A stretch of 64,000 bases of DNA from Archegozetes longisetosus (GCA_018873245.2 JAEMBT020000003.1:1-64000), one strand, 5' to 3'. Counted from the stretch's first letter, positions 49,266-60,863 are shown. Program-made: numbers and translations. The notes: generated by a model not told the origin, from the letters alone.

Positions 49266-49563
49266 TATTCAATTGAAATTTAATGAATAATGTCTTGAGT
49301 TTAGATTTATTTATAAATGGTTTTAAAGTCAGTTTTTTACTAGCATTTAGTTACTGTTATTAACTGTATTAAAGTTCCGTAATTGGTTCGATTAATTACA
49401 TCGAACTTCTACTTAATTTCTGTATTTATAAAACGAGCAAATATTAAAGTCTAATGAACCGAATAACTGAAAAAATTAGAATTATTTGCCCATCTTATAC
49501 TAGCAAATAGTTTCAGACCAAATACTTCTGATGACAAAACAATAATGAACATCGAAAAAATGA

Positions 49564-50193
49564 TTAGAACTTAACGTAAGTGCTTTCACGATCCAGTTTT
49601 GGTTCATCGTTATGATTGTCAATGGAATTGGGACGACCCGTTTTCATTTTACTATCATTTGAAGCATTACTATTATAACCATTAGAGGCATAAAGTTCTT
49701 GCAATTCGTATTGACTGCCAAACATTTTTGTCACAATAACTGAAGGCGAATCGAACATAAACGCTATTTTTTGGCCACTACTGTTGATAAAATCACGCGG
49801 TATTTTATAGCAATAGACCAGCGATAGAACAGTCAATATTATCGTGAAAACAAACGATGTGAGAAATACAGTCGAATAGAATACCAAAACAAACCAAAAG
49901 ATGATCTGAAGTCCTGATAAAAATGCATAAATTAATGACAAACATAGAACTTCTTTGAATATGCCGTAAAATCCTACGAGTTGAAATACATCGAAGATAA
50001 TTATAGAAATAATAGTTGCAGATCGGATAGGGTATAGTTTTGTATTTGATGCTTTCAAGTTAATCCAACTCAATAGTTTTGTCAAATCAATCGCCACATA
50101 AACAGTAACTGCCAATTCAATTATTATTGACAAACAAATAATAGCTTTGATTGCATGAAATCTATTGCTTCGATATTTAATTTGATGCATCAT
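49564..50193 (-). CDS. four-helix membrane protein, 209 aa (tetraspan family member 1)
   Basis: Single exon from ATG at 50193 to TAA at 49564. Four hydrophobic helices lie at about residues 16-36, 58-80, 82-105 and 108-130. A 75-residue hydrophilic C-terminal tail follows (Asn/Ser/Asp-rich, ending ESTYVKF). The short inner loop between helices 2 and 3 reads LVGFYGIFKEVLCLSLIYAF, which aligns with LVGLMGAWKEHYC and ILGLIGSLRYNYC in the two minus-strand genes further right, so the three look like paralogues. The extracellular loops are short and lack the CCG motif of true tetraspanins and the W-GLW-C-C of claudins. Function unknown; likely a plasma-membrane or endolysosomal protein. The gene is convergent with the GPCR, about 300 bp from its stop. 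Confidence 0.8.
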   Translation of the reverse strand: MMHQIKYRSNRFHAIKAIICLSIIIELAVTVYVAIDLTKLLSWINLKASNTKLYPIRSATIISIIIFDVFQLVGFYGIFKEVLCLSLIYAFLSGLQIIFWFVLVFYSTVFLTSFVFTIILTVLSLVYCYKIPRDFINSSGQKIAFMFDSPSVIVTKMFGSQYELQELYASNGYNSNASNDSKMKTGRPNSIDNHNDEPKLDRESTYVKF

Positions 50194-51506
50194 TCAGTTA
50201 ATTGTGAATTTGTTCTATGCAAAAATTAAACAGTTACTCTTATTAGTTAGCAATACTATTATGATATTCAGTTTTGTCAGTATATAACAGCTGACAAGTA
50301 CTTCACAATTAGTTTATCAACTAAGATTCATTTTCTAAACTTTTCTTTAAAACTTATCAATAAACTTATTAATACTAAATGTTTGGCTCAGTCTAGTTGT
50401 GAGTGAAAAATTCTAAACAAAAACTTAGTTTTTATAAGTCAACTCATCACTAAAACTGTAGACGAGAATAGTATCTGGTTGTAGCACTTCAATTGATTTG
50501 GATAAAAAAGAGGTGTTTATATCTACAATTGATGCGCCCCATTACATATTAGGTAAGTAATTATTATTTAATTATTCGAACCAACTTTCATACAATCTTA
50601 TCATAAAGCAATAAATATGTATTATTTCAACAGATTGATAGCTCGTATTTTTGATATATCAGCCCCGTTTCAGTTCTACTAAAACAATATGACAAAAATG
50701 ATTTTTCAACTAATACAGATTTTGGTTTAGAAATGAAAACTACGCCTACAGTGGAGACTGTCGAGTCGTACTTTAATCGAACGATTAATTGTAATTGGAA
50801 TGAGCCACTCTATGCCAACTTTCAATGTTTGTCGTATCATTCATTTTGATCACGATCAACAAAAATATTCATTTATCTAACTCATTTTTTACATCTTTTA
50901 TTCATTTAAGCCGTTTGGCTCTCCAGTAACAAATCAAATATTCAAAAAGACAATTAGGCAATCGTTTGTCTATAATTTGACAAACAAGTAGTTCATACCT
51001 AATAATAAAAAATTAAGGCGATTGTCAAATCGCGACACGCATAAAACCAAAATAAATAATTATAAATTAGCCAATAAATGATGGCATTCAATGTGAAGCA
51101 ATAGATCATTAATATAGTATTAATCCAAAGCTTGTCTTAGAGACAAGTAAAATGCAGATTACACTCAAAATGATCATCACTCAAATTGCAATTACAATCA
51201 TTGAGACAGAGTCCTGAACAATCAATTTTAGGCAAATAAACTTGTAAGAAAGTTGTATAAATTCATTATATGCTTTAAGTGTTTCGACTGCGCTTTCAAC
51301 TCAGTTCGCTGCTTAAATATATTACAATTTTATGATTCAAATCAGCGAATAGAATGCTCGCCACTATCTTAGTAACCATTAAACAGTTTAAAATCATTTT
51401 CAAAGTCAAGTATTTCATATTCAAATCCATTTATTTTAATAACTTATTTGAAAAATGTGGCACCAGTTTCGGTTGAAACATCTAATCATTTTTGCTTTTT
51501 TACCAT
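50194..51506. other. AT-rich spacer, no gene seen
   Basis: Presumed upstream region of the 49564-50193 gene. A TATATAA sequence occurs near 50280, but I cannot assign a promoter. No other feature. Confidence 0.4.
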
Positions 51507-52325
51507 TAGTGAAGAGCATTGATCTGAAATCTTGAGCTTCTATAAGCGCAGCTCAAAATTTTGAGCTTTGAGCTGCGCTTGTCAAATTTGGTCTGAGCTG
51601 CGCTTGTACTAAGAAGCTCGAGTCCAAGCTGCGAGCTGCGCTGCTGAGCTTATGTTAAAAATTAAAAATTAAAATAATGAGTAGTAATCTTTGTAACAAG
51701 TATTTATCTTAAGTTATAATGAAGTATTTACGCAAAAATATATTAATTTTGATCGTACTCTGAAGAATGAATTCAAATTTCGACATCGGTGTCACTAATC
51801 AATAATTGTGAATCTTCTGATTGTATTTCACTTTCTTGTCAAGTCATGTTGAAAACAGTTTCAAGCAACGATTTTCTCTTATTTTGAATAATTATCAAAA
51901 ATTATTTGAGATTATTTTATTTCGAAAATAAAGAGATTTAAGCAGTGAATAGAAATAATATTTTTAAGGCCTACAACATCATTATTTCTCTCTTCAAATA
52001 AACAGTTATTGCATTAAATTACAGTTTAAAGTGAAATTTACTTTGAAAACAATAATTCATAATTCCGAAATGCATCTCATTATTCAATTCGATAGATCTA
52101 ATTTAACACCTAATTTGCTAACATACCAGAAGCAATTCAATAATCATTATTATTTTACAGTTAATACTGCTTTTTGCTTTTTTAAAAAATAAATCGGCTT
52201 CAAATGAGCTGAGTTCGAAGCTCAACAGCTTGAGCTTGAGCTTGAGCTTATAAGCTCGAAGAAAGCTAAAATTGAGCTTGAAGCGCAGCGCAGCTCAGCT
52301 CACAGCTAGCTTATGCTCTTCACTA
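51507..52325. mobile_element. non-autonomous hAT element with GAGCT-rich ends and perfect 8-bp TSD
   Basis: Both ends read TAGTGAAGAGCAT inward. Target duplication TTTACCAT lies at 51499-51506 and 52326-52333. The first and last roughly 150 bp are packed with GAGCT(C/T)GAGCTT and GAGCTGCGC motifs, while the centre is AT-rich and non-coding. Subterminal clusters of short motifs are the usual transposase-binding regions of hAT elements. Confidence 0.92.
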
Positions 52326-53054
52326 TTTACCATAGCTTATTTCTATTGTTATTTCATGTGATTGAACCAAACAAAAACTAGTTTTTAGACATCAAAATCA
52401 TTCATATTATAGGCCAAAAGCAACACTATGTTATTTAAATAGCATTTCCATTCGTGCATATTTATTTTAAATTTCGATTTGAATTTTCAGTAGACTTATA
52501 TTTTTGAATTCTGTTCACATTGAATAAAAGATAAATAATCGAAAAATCGAATCACTTCTTACTCGAAAATGAGATTATCTTATTAATAAAAAATTTGTGA
52601 GTTAGGTCAGACAAGTCATTAATCAAAAAATTGTGACTTTGTAGTAAAATAACTTTCTCATATTTTGAACAACTATATCGCGAATTAAGGAAAAAGTAGT
52701 CATTTTTAAAAATGAGCTAACATTCAGTTTTGAAAAACCAGAAAATTCAGAATTTTAAAAAATTTCTCCGGTTCTGTTCAAAAATTATGAGCTTGCCTAT
52801 TTAAAAATTCAATCTTTTGTTATGAACGACTAAGACTTGATCTGACCATTTCCAAAGCATTGTGCCTTTGTTCCTCGTTTTGTCAAATTTCGCTCAGAAG
52901 TTTACTGAATCATAAAAAGTGAAAGTTTTCAGTAATTGTATCAAGTTTTCGAAAATTTAAACATTCTTAATTCTTAAAGAGTTTTAAGCCTCAAACTGTG
53001 TTCAAGAAAATTTTCGAGATTTCGCTATTTTTGCTCCTATTTTCACACCTATTT
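52326..53054. other. spacer, no gene seen
   Basis: AT-rich sequence between two mobile elements; nothing supported. Confidence 0.4.
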
Positions 53055-53062
53055 TTGGGTTT

Positions 53063-53611
53063 GGTCATTCTACAGTATACGCCACCCCATCCTACTACAG
53101 TATACGCCACCCCTAGACCTACTACAGTATAAACCATTACTTCAAGCATTAATAAAATTCTCCATCTCAGAGCCCCAATTCGTGCATTTTTATTGAATAT
53201 TATATATGCAAATAAATAACCAGATCAATGCTTTAAAAATATAAATACAATGTGATGCAACTAAAGCTTCCTATTACAGTGCGCTGAAAAGGTTAAAGAA
53301 TACATTGCATTTCAATTTCTTCAAAAATTGCAGAAAATATCGGCGTATTTTTGTAAATTTCCACAACGTTTTAGACCTAACCTAATGTGTTCAGAACAGA
53401 TCAAACATATTGAAACCTAACCTAACTTGTTGAAACCAGACCTAACATACGTAACTCACCTAACCCACATAGTCTGCATAATCCATATAACCCACAAAAC
53501 CCACTTAACCCACCTAATCAACCTAACCTGATAGGTAGTATATACTATAGTAGGTCCAAGGGTGGCGAATACTGTAGTAGGTCTAGGGATGGCGTATGCT
53601 GTAGAATGACC
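53063..53611. mobile_element. MITE with repeated ACTACAGTATACGCCACC ends and perfect 8-bp TSD
   Basis: The left end GGTCATTCTACAGTATACGC and the right end (GCGTATGCTGTAGAATGACC) are inverted copies. Each side contains two to three tandem CTACTACAGTATACGCCACC units. TSD TTGGGTTT lies at 53055-53062 and 53612-53619. The interior from about 53375 to 53530 is a degenerate run of CCTAACC/CCCACxTAA units. No coding sequence. Confidence 0.9.
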
Positions 53612-53922
53612 TTGGGTTTTTCAGTCTGAAAAAAGTTACGACTCTGTTAATGAATTAGGATCTAGACTTTCAGGCCTTTACAGTCTTAATGCAAACTAAT
53701 TTACAAAAAAAGAAATTCTGTTAATCAAACGTAACACACTTTGCTGTAGAACTTTCTTTATTAAAACCAAACTCACTAAAAGTTTAGTTTGACTTTCAAT
53801 TCTATATCGAAGATATATTTCAAGTAGCTTGTATCGCATATATTGGCGTGTAACATAAGTATTGTCGAAATTTTCTCAAAGTATATAGAAATTTTTAGAA
53901 AGTTCGAGAACTAACATGCGTA

Positions 53923-54545
53923 GGGTGTATAAATGGTATGGGTTGCCCTTTATGCCTAACCACTGTCACAATTAACTCGCAGTTGTGAATTCTCTCAGAA
54001 GATGTCCGAAATTTCACTGCCTATTCGGGAACGTATTTTGTACGAGTTCGAACTCGGCCACAATGCAGCGACGGAAGCTCGCAATATCTGTGCTGCACGC
54101 GGCGAGGGCATCGTTAGTGAACGTACCTGTCAGCGGTGGCTCATGCGGTCCAAGAACGGTGATAGATCGTTGAAAGACAAGGAGCGTTCTAAAAGACCAG
54201 TTGACTCTGACCCGGACAAATTGCTTGCGTTGGTCACAGATTTTAGTGAAAGAAGCACTTTTGATTTGTCCCGTAGATGGGAAGCTGTTGTAGACTATGA
54301 TGGCGCGTATGTTGTTGATTGATTGTTTTTTGTTGCAATAAAATTTCAATATTTCCGGCAATACTTGTTACACACCAATATTTTCTTGAGTGATTTTATA
54401 TCGCCGTTTGAAACTTGTCATTTGAATAACTATTTTTTCACACCATTTATGATATATTTTTCTCCAAGGAAATACTTTTTTGTCTTTTACCAATCAATAA
54501 TAATGAACGCCATAACTACGCATGGGCCAAACATTTATACACTTG
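53923..54545 (+). mobile_element. mariner deletion derivative
   Basis: The left end TAGGGTGTATAAATGGTATGGG and, reversed, the right end AAGTGTATAAATGTTTGGCCC are diverged inverted repeats resembling mariner termini. It contains an open frame for the N-terminal DNA-binding domain only (next entry). Right end approximate. Confidence 0.7.
54002..54322 (+). CDS. Mos1-like HTH (HTH_48) domain ORF from a mariner element
   Basis: ATG to TGA gives 106 residues. MSEISLPIRERILYEFELGH leads into NAATEARNICA, then ERTCQRWLMRSKNGDRSLKD and a KERSKRP basic segment. This matches the first helix-turn-helix of Mos1-type mariner transposases (xxAAExxRxI...xxxCxRWFxRFKxGDxxxxDxxR). The frame is open and slightly GC-rich, but reading beyond about residue 85 departs from the family and the catalytic DDD domain is absent. 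It is most simply a deletion derivative. A short DNA-binding protein still made from it cannot be excluded without expression data. Confidence 0.7.
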   Translation: MSEISLPIRERILYEFELGHNAATEARNICAARGEGIVSERTCQRWLMRSKNGDRSLKDKERSKRPVDSDPDKLLALVTDFSERSTFDLSRRWEAVVDYDGAYVVD

Positions 54546-54669
54546 TTCAAGTTAATTTAGCGGTCAATTAACTTATAGACAACAATGGAGATAGCACTTT
54601 TAAGCTAGAATTTGTACTTCTACAACATGTTGAATTCTAGTCCCATTCAACATTGTTAGGTGCCACTGG

Positions 54670-55231
54670 CAATGGAGACTCGAAACCGATTGGTGGAAAT
54701 ACCAGTTAAAATCGGTTGAAACTCCAAGATCAATGTATTTTAAACACTAGAATCGGCAAATTAGTCGCCACTGGGACTATGATCATAATTAAATTAACGA
54801 TTGATTTGTTAATTAATTATGAGGCAATGCAAACTTCTTTGAAAGTTTAGAGCAAAGTGATCATGCGCTTTATTAAAATAGAGTTCTGTACGGATTCACA
54901 AACTTGTATTACAAAGTTTATGAACTTATTAAGCTTAAATTAGATCAACAAACAATGAGTTCTTCAATGTTTTCAATGTTACAACTTTGTCATAAAAGTT
55001 TGCGAATCCGTACAGAACTCTATTTTAATAAAGCGCATGATCACTTTGCTCTAAACTTTTAAAGAAGTTTGCATTGCCTCATAATTAATTAACAAATCAA
55101 TCGTTAATTTGATTATGATCATAGTCCCAGTGGCGACTAATTTGCCGATTCTAGTGTTTAAAATACATTGATCTTGAAGTTTCAACCGATTTTAACTGGT
55201 ATTTCCACCAATCGGTTTCAAGTCTCCATTG
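54670..55231. mobile_element. near-perfect palindromic (foldback) element, about 250-bp arms
   Basis: CAATGGAGACTCGAAACC at the left reads back as GGTTTCAAGTCTCCATTG at the right. The arms stay almost identical through AAAATCGGTTGAAACT, GTCGCCACTGGGACTATGAT and ATAGAGTTCTGTACGGATTC, leaving a loop of only about 70 bp near 54950. High arm identity suggests a recent origin or ongoing gene conversion. I see no certain TSD. Confidence 0.9.
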
Positions 55232-55802
55232 TGAGCCCAATTTGCTGATATGACGCACATAGCTATTTTCTCAATTCTGTCTCAATTTTCTCTATGCTAC
55301 TTCAGGCAAATTTCTAGGTTAATAATTTACCTAGAATTTACAAAATTTTATTTCTAGTCACAAGTTTTAGACCTTGATTTTGAAATTATCGCACTGAGAA
55401 TTAAGAACAGCAAGTTCCTTCGATTTATCAAGAAACTTTGTTTTGACACTTGTGTTAAAAGTAGAGCATCGTATATTCTCATTACTTTAGGATAAAATCA
55501 ACAGTTTCTTTATTAAACCTCGAGTGTATCGAGACATCAATACTTTCAGAGCTCTCATTCATACTGAGTTCTGGAGTATACTAGTAATTAGGCAAGAGTA
55601 AGATTAACTTGTTTAAAAAAGACCTTTATTGTGAAGGTACGTTGAATTTTTTAGTGTTAAATCAATTTTTATTCTGAACAATAGATGCAAAGTTGCTAAT
55701 TAATGCTTAATAGCGAATACAACAGAATTTAATCGAGAAATCCTTTATTAGGGTTAAATAAAACCAGTAAATCGATTGATTTGATTAATAATAATCGATA
55801 GT
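55232..55802. other. spacer, no gene seen
   Basis: AT-rich sequence downstream of the minus-strand four-helix gene. No supported feature apart from its presumed 3' UTR. Confidence 0.4.
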
Positions 55803-56584
55803 TCACGGATATTGCTTGGCAGGATATTCCTGAGCGTAGGGAGGAGGTTGTACCGGTTGCCATTGTTGGTTAGCAGGTCCGGCAACAGACTGCTGGCCAG
55901 GATTCAAACCAGTAACGATTGGAACCACAACAATTTGATTCCGCGCTTCAGTTATAATGAAAGCAGGAGTTGCTCTCAATATTCTTTGCATTCGCAACTG
56001 TCTCGCAAATGAAAAGGCGAGGACTGTGACAGATAAGTCAAAGATGGCGCATACCCACAGTCCAGATGCTTGAATTGACGCATAAAAACTTGCGATCGTG
56101 CAAAGTGTCATGTAAACTGCAAAAGTCACTGTTGAGCAGTAATGTTCTTTCCAAGCGCCCATCAGACCCACCAGACTAAACAAACCAGATATAACTGCAG
56201 CAGCTATTAGTGAACTTTCTAGCATATCCTTAAAACAATAATAATTGATTTAGCAAATTTTGCAACATTTCACTATTGAATCACATAATATAATTATGAA
56301 TACAATACAATTTCGTTCTAAAAGCAAACAATTTATGTTAGCTTCAAATGAATGAGTCAAACTTTGTAAAATGCAGCATTTGAATTAGTATGGCAATTAC
56401 TTACTCTACCGTCCGTATCGTAAGTAGTTGTTGAAGCTTTGTTGTTCTCAACAATCATTTTGCTCATAGAGGCCAATATGACACATAAGATTAACATGAT
56501 TAGATTGACTGAGAATAGTGTCCATTTTTGACAAATATAATTACTGCTTCTCATTCTTTGCTGGTCCATTTCTGTTGCACTCAT
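55803..56584 (-). CDS. four-helix membrane protein with PPPY tail, 201 aa (family member 2)
   Basis: Exon 1 (56584-56405) ends GGTAGA|GTAAGT and exon 2 (56228-55803) follows TTTTAAG, both in phase 0. Helix 1 is at about residues 21-42 (WTLFSVNLIMLILCVILASM). A polar outer loop follows, then helices 2-4 from residue 62 on, with SLVGLMGAWKEHYC between helices 2 and 3. The cytosolic tail is Pro/Gln-rich and holds QPPPYAQEYP, a PPxY motif of the kind bound by WW domains of Nedd4-type ubiquitin ligases. Membrane proteins of this layout often act as adaptors or cargo in endosomal sorting, but no function can be assigned here. It shares intron position and helix pattern with the gene at 58795-59280. 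Confidence 0.82.
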
Positions 56585-56841
56585 CTAAACTAATTATCAG
56601 TAGATTCACTTATGAACAATATTATATAATATTAAATTTAAAGCGCAACACACAAATTAACTGCTCATAAATTTTACCCAATACTAAATCCACTCTAATC
56701 AGTCACGTCTGAAAAGAACTACTTAATAGATTAAACATAGAAGTGGCGGAGCAATTAAAGAACTATTTTAAAGCTGAATAGAGACTGTCTACATGTATCT
56801 ACACGTGCACAAAACACGTCTACATGACATTAGGTTATAAT

Positions 56842-57663
56842 TAGAGCTCGAACATAAGCTAAATTTTCAAACCCAACCCAACCCGTAATTTTTCTTCGCT
56901 AACCCAACCCGACCCGTACCCGTAAGAGTTTATAAACGGGTTACCCGTAAAAAACCCGTACAACCCGTAAAAATAACAAATATTCATAATTCAATATTTT
57001 ATTAAAAGGTGTTCATTACTACGATTCATCACTATAAAATTATTGTATTCTGTCAGTTATTTTTTTTTATAGAAATCAAAGTTTGATCTTGTAAATAGTA
57101 ATTTACCCACATTACTTGGATCAAGAGATAATCTTTTATTAGTCAATGCAATACAAACGTAGCTAAGGTTTCTCTCACTAGATAAATTTGTAGCAGAAAT
57201 TGATAGTAAACGCATTAAAATTATGAAAAGACGCGGATATTTGAATTTATTTTGTGCCCAAAATTGCATTAGTGGAGTGTTTAGTATAAAACTATGTGTT
57301 AAATCCAAATAATTCCGCACTTCGTCATAACTTCTATTGATTGAGACTGTTTTCTCTGCAATATTAATAGTCTTAGAGACTGAAGAGTCAACTTTAACAT
57401 CAGTAGTAATACTTTTATCAGGATTTTGTGTATTTTAGATATTAATACTTTCTGCAGTTGATTCCAATAAATTTATCTTCATAATTAGCATTTAATTATT
57501 TTCAAACAAAATAATTTTGTTTATGTACGGGTTTTCGAGACAAATTTTTCAAACCCGACCCAACCCGTAAAATATTTTTGCTGACCCAACCCGACCCAAA
57601 CCCGTACGGGTTTGGGTTCTTGACGGGTTCCTGACGGGTTTAGGGTTTCATGTTCGACCTCTA
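56842..57663 (-). mobile_element. hAT element relic with perfect 8-bp TSD
   Basis: Inverted ends TAGAGCTCGAACATAA and TAGAGGTCGAACATGA are flanked by GTTATAAT at 56834-56841 and 57664-57671. About 120 bp at each end is filled with AACCCGACCC/ACCCGTA motifs, likely transposase-binding sites. The interior holds the 3' end of a hAT transposase on the minus strand. Confidence 0.93.
57057..57320 (-). pseudogene. hAT transposase C-terminal dimerisation region
   Basis: An 87-codon open frame reads PLMQFWAQNKFKYPRL, then LLSISATNLSSERNLS, then NKRLSLDPSNVGKLLF. This is the hallmark hAT C-terminus (LxFWxxNxxxYPxL-AxxxLSIPATSxxSERxFS-RxxLxPxxVxxLLFLxxN). Everything upstream (zinc finger, catalytic RNase-H-like domain) is missing. 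Confidence 0.88.
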
Positions 57664-57671
57664 GTTATAAT

Positions 57672-58794
57672 CACCCCTTCCTCCCCATAATCTACTCTTG
57701 TTCAACTTTCGTTGACCCCCCCTTTGTAAGGACGTCTACTTTGATCAAATGATTGTTCCCATTCAACTATTATAATTGCTATTAAAATTCACATTAAAAT
57801 ATGAATATCACCAGTTTTATGACCAGACATCACTAAAATCGAATATAACTTAATTGTAATCACATTTAACGACAATGCTTTTTCATTAGTAATCTCATGA
57901 TAAATGATTTCTAATATAAACATTTTATAGATCGGTCTATTTGTTTATCGAGAACAGTCTGTAATAAATCTGTAAACCAATATCAAATATTGTGTCGATC
58001 TTTAACTTTGCAGTCAAAGCCAATATTAATACTCATTATTTCTCGGCAAAAACTATAAAAATCTTACAGTTTGCTTAATTTTGATTGCAAGATAGAGAAC
58101 GATTGTAGACGCCCACATGCGTTCAGACCCATACTCCTTATGCGTCCACTTTAGTCTACTTTTCGTATGATCCTTTCTACCCCCAACTGCCGACGTCTTT
58201 TGTGCACAGCCCCGTAAAGAACCTGGCCTTAACCAAATTGTTGAACTTGATTAAATTTGCAATTAGAATAAATATTGAGTCGAAATCAGATTTTTACATT
58301 TGTTTTTCAACCTTTTAATCAAAAGTATGGCTTTTACCGAAAGTTAATTGTTTTCATACTTGACGATACTTTAATGAGGTTGTTTTCATAAAAGTTGCTT
58401 TAAGTTGCATAAACTACTCAATTGTCGAACCTAAAAAACGAATTCCGCCACTTTTAGCAGCAACTAAACAGTAACCATTGGAACTATCAGCTCAGTCCTT
58501 TATCAATTTTATGTACTTAAAGATAGAAATTAGCGTTCAATTCGATACATAGAGCAATCGATTTTTGACTAAAGTCTTTTGTAGTTTTCAAGCGACTCCT
58601 TTAATACTTTTTTCTGTGAGTTGCATAGTATATCATATGATATATTAAATTGCATTCGAAACTTGATTACATTCACGTCTTAATAATAAATAAAATCTAT
58701 TTTGAAATATAAAAATAAACATAAGTTTTTTGATACAAAAATTGAAATTTCAAATTATGGTTATTATGACAGATAAAAAACAAAGCAATTGCAA
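57672..58794. other. spacer, no gene seen
   Basis: AT-rich, with a pyrimidine-rich patch at 57670-57730 and a GC-richer patch at 58105-58215. The latter contains GACGTCTTTTGTGCAC, an inverted near-copy of GTGCACAAAACACGTC at about 56807-56822, so an older element may span the hAT insertion. No coding exon seen. Confidence 0.35.
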
Positions 58795-59280
58795 CTAAAC
58801 TATATCACGATTAACAGCAATAAATTGATCTCTGGTCACAGCGTTAACATTCCTAAGTGTATTCGAGAACAAAAATGATAAGCCTGTAGTCAATAAGACC
58901 ATAACAAGAATAGGTATTAATTGTGTTCTATTGAAAGTCAAAACAATTAGGACCAACGAATTAATAGACATGAAAATAGCGAACGATAAAACCGCGCAAT
59001 AATTATATCTCAAACTTCCGATTAGACCAAGTATTGAGAAGAGAGCAGTGAATATACCAAAAGTCAGTAACATGTCAGATGAAAGTTCCTGATTATCATT
59101 TAAACAAACCATTAAAAATCATTTATTAAGAAATTAAGTAACAAATCTTACCCATTTCGAGCTCAGATCTTTGCTAAAGCAAGTGATAAGAACTGACCCA
59201 ATGAGCGCAAGAGCTGATGCCATAATTAATACCCATTTTTGATACATTACACCATTAGTGTTAGTTCTGTCCCTATTCAT
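58795..59280 (-). CDS. four-helix membrane protein, 140 aa (family member 3)
   Basis: Exon 1 (59280-59152, MNRDRTNTNGVMYQKWVLIM onward) ends AAATGG|GTAAGA; exon 2 (59088-58795) follows AATAATCAG-type sequence and joins in phase 0. Helix 1 is at about residues 14-32, and three more helices run through LLTFGIFTALFSILGLIGSL, YCAVLSFAIFMSINSLVLIV and PILVMVLLTTGLSFLF. The inner turn ILGLIGSLRYNYC matches the neighbour at 55803-56584, as do the YQKW/CQKW start of helix 1 and the single phase-0 intron. The tail is short and lacks the PPPY motif. An in-frame ATG further upstream (59367) would add 29 residues; the shorter start is chosen because it mirrors the paralogue. Confidence 0.78.
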
Positions 59281-59497
59281 GTTGATTCTTAAATTTTCTA
59301 TCGAAAAACTTATCGATAAGTGATCGGTCTTCAGTCTTCTCTTATAAATTGTTGATTTCCTTTCCAAAAGTTATCGTTATTGCTCTGGATTTTAACATTT
59401 AATGCATTTTTTTGTCTCTATGAGACACTATCAAAAGTTTAGCTCAAATAACAAACAAATAAGTCCAACAGAAAGCTGTTCACTTATTAGTAGAGAA

Positions 59498-59565
59498 GTG
59501 ACTTTTCGGAGAGACCCGTTTGTTTCTTCAATTTTTATCTTCGGTAATCATCAATATTAGTTGAA
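59498..59565. repeat. half copy of the 29247-29426 MITE family
   Basis: It shares GTGACTTTTCGG, TCTTCAATTTTTATCTTCGGTAATCATC and neighbouring bases with one arm of the palindromic MITE near 29.3 kb. The opposite arm is absent. Confidence 0.7.
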
Positions 59566-60863
59566 GTTGTTTTTAGATTTCAAATATAGACTTCTAATCG
59601 ACCGAGTTTTACTTGTTTTATACTTTGCCATCGGATAGAACCAGTTTTGAACTTATGAGCTGATTTGACTGATTTGTAACTGTATTGTAGCTGTTTGATA
59701 AACTTCTACAAGATAGTTCTCAGAAAAGCATTCATAATTACATTTTTATACATGTAAATACTTTGGCTTTAACAGTATTTTATTTCATCTCAAAAGTAAA
59801 ATCAAGATACATAATACAGAATTAATATTATGTATGCACCTCTTGTTTCAGTTGACGTCAAAAGATCATTCTCGTAATACAAATATTTTAAACAATCGAA
59901 GACAAACTTATTATCAGAAAATATTCTATTGCTCAACATTATTAAGCACAACTTTCTTCTCAATGAAAACTAATGCCTTTCATAAGTTGTTGTATGCTAT
60001 AATAGTTTAATTTAGGCTAGTCCTACATTCCCAATAAAAACCGATCAAACTACCGATTTTTGGATTTTTTACCACCGATTACCGACCGATTTGACCACTT
60101 TTCATCACCAAAAAGTCATAACTTTACTCACTAAACTACACTTCTTATTATGAGCTATACTGTGCAGTTCACTCTGAAGGGTCCATTTCCAGTTACAAAT
60201 CCAATTTTTTTGAAACAATTTGATTGACTGTTTTATCGATAATTAGTCATAGAATGAATCATCAGATAACAGCAATAATATTAGAGAATACTTCATTTTT
60301 ATACTGTTATAGTAGTTTATGTAAAGTCAATTTGTTTCTAATTTTATTCAAAGTATTACTATATCATCATATTAATATGATCCATGATCGCTGTAGTGTA
60401 TAATGTACAGTGTGTAGTCTTGTCAGATCATTCGAGTGCAATTTGAGTCAATAATTTTGTAGTTAATGCGAATTAAAGTTCAATTTTTCTCAAAAATGTT
60501 ATTTAAAGTCAATTAAAGTTAAAATTTTTGCAAATTTTTCATTTAAAGTCTGTTTAAGCTAAAGTCTAATTTTAGAGTTAACTGAAGTAGCACTAATAAT
60601 TTGCTGAGTTTCAACACCTCCCTCAATTTCCAGTACTTCCGTAGACAAAAACTTTCAATAAAACGTAATAGGGTTTTATCTTTTCAAGCGATATATTACA
60701 AGTTATTTATTGATAATGTATTTTGTATTTGTTTTTCAGGTTCTAGCTAATTCAATATTACTTGCTGAAAATTTCTTCGAATAATTAAATAGTTATGAAA
60801 TCTTTTATCGATTTTTTACGGTTTTTAACTGTACTTGCGAATGTGGGCTGTGCCCAAATAAGT

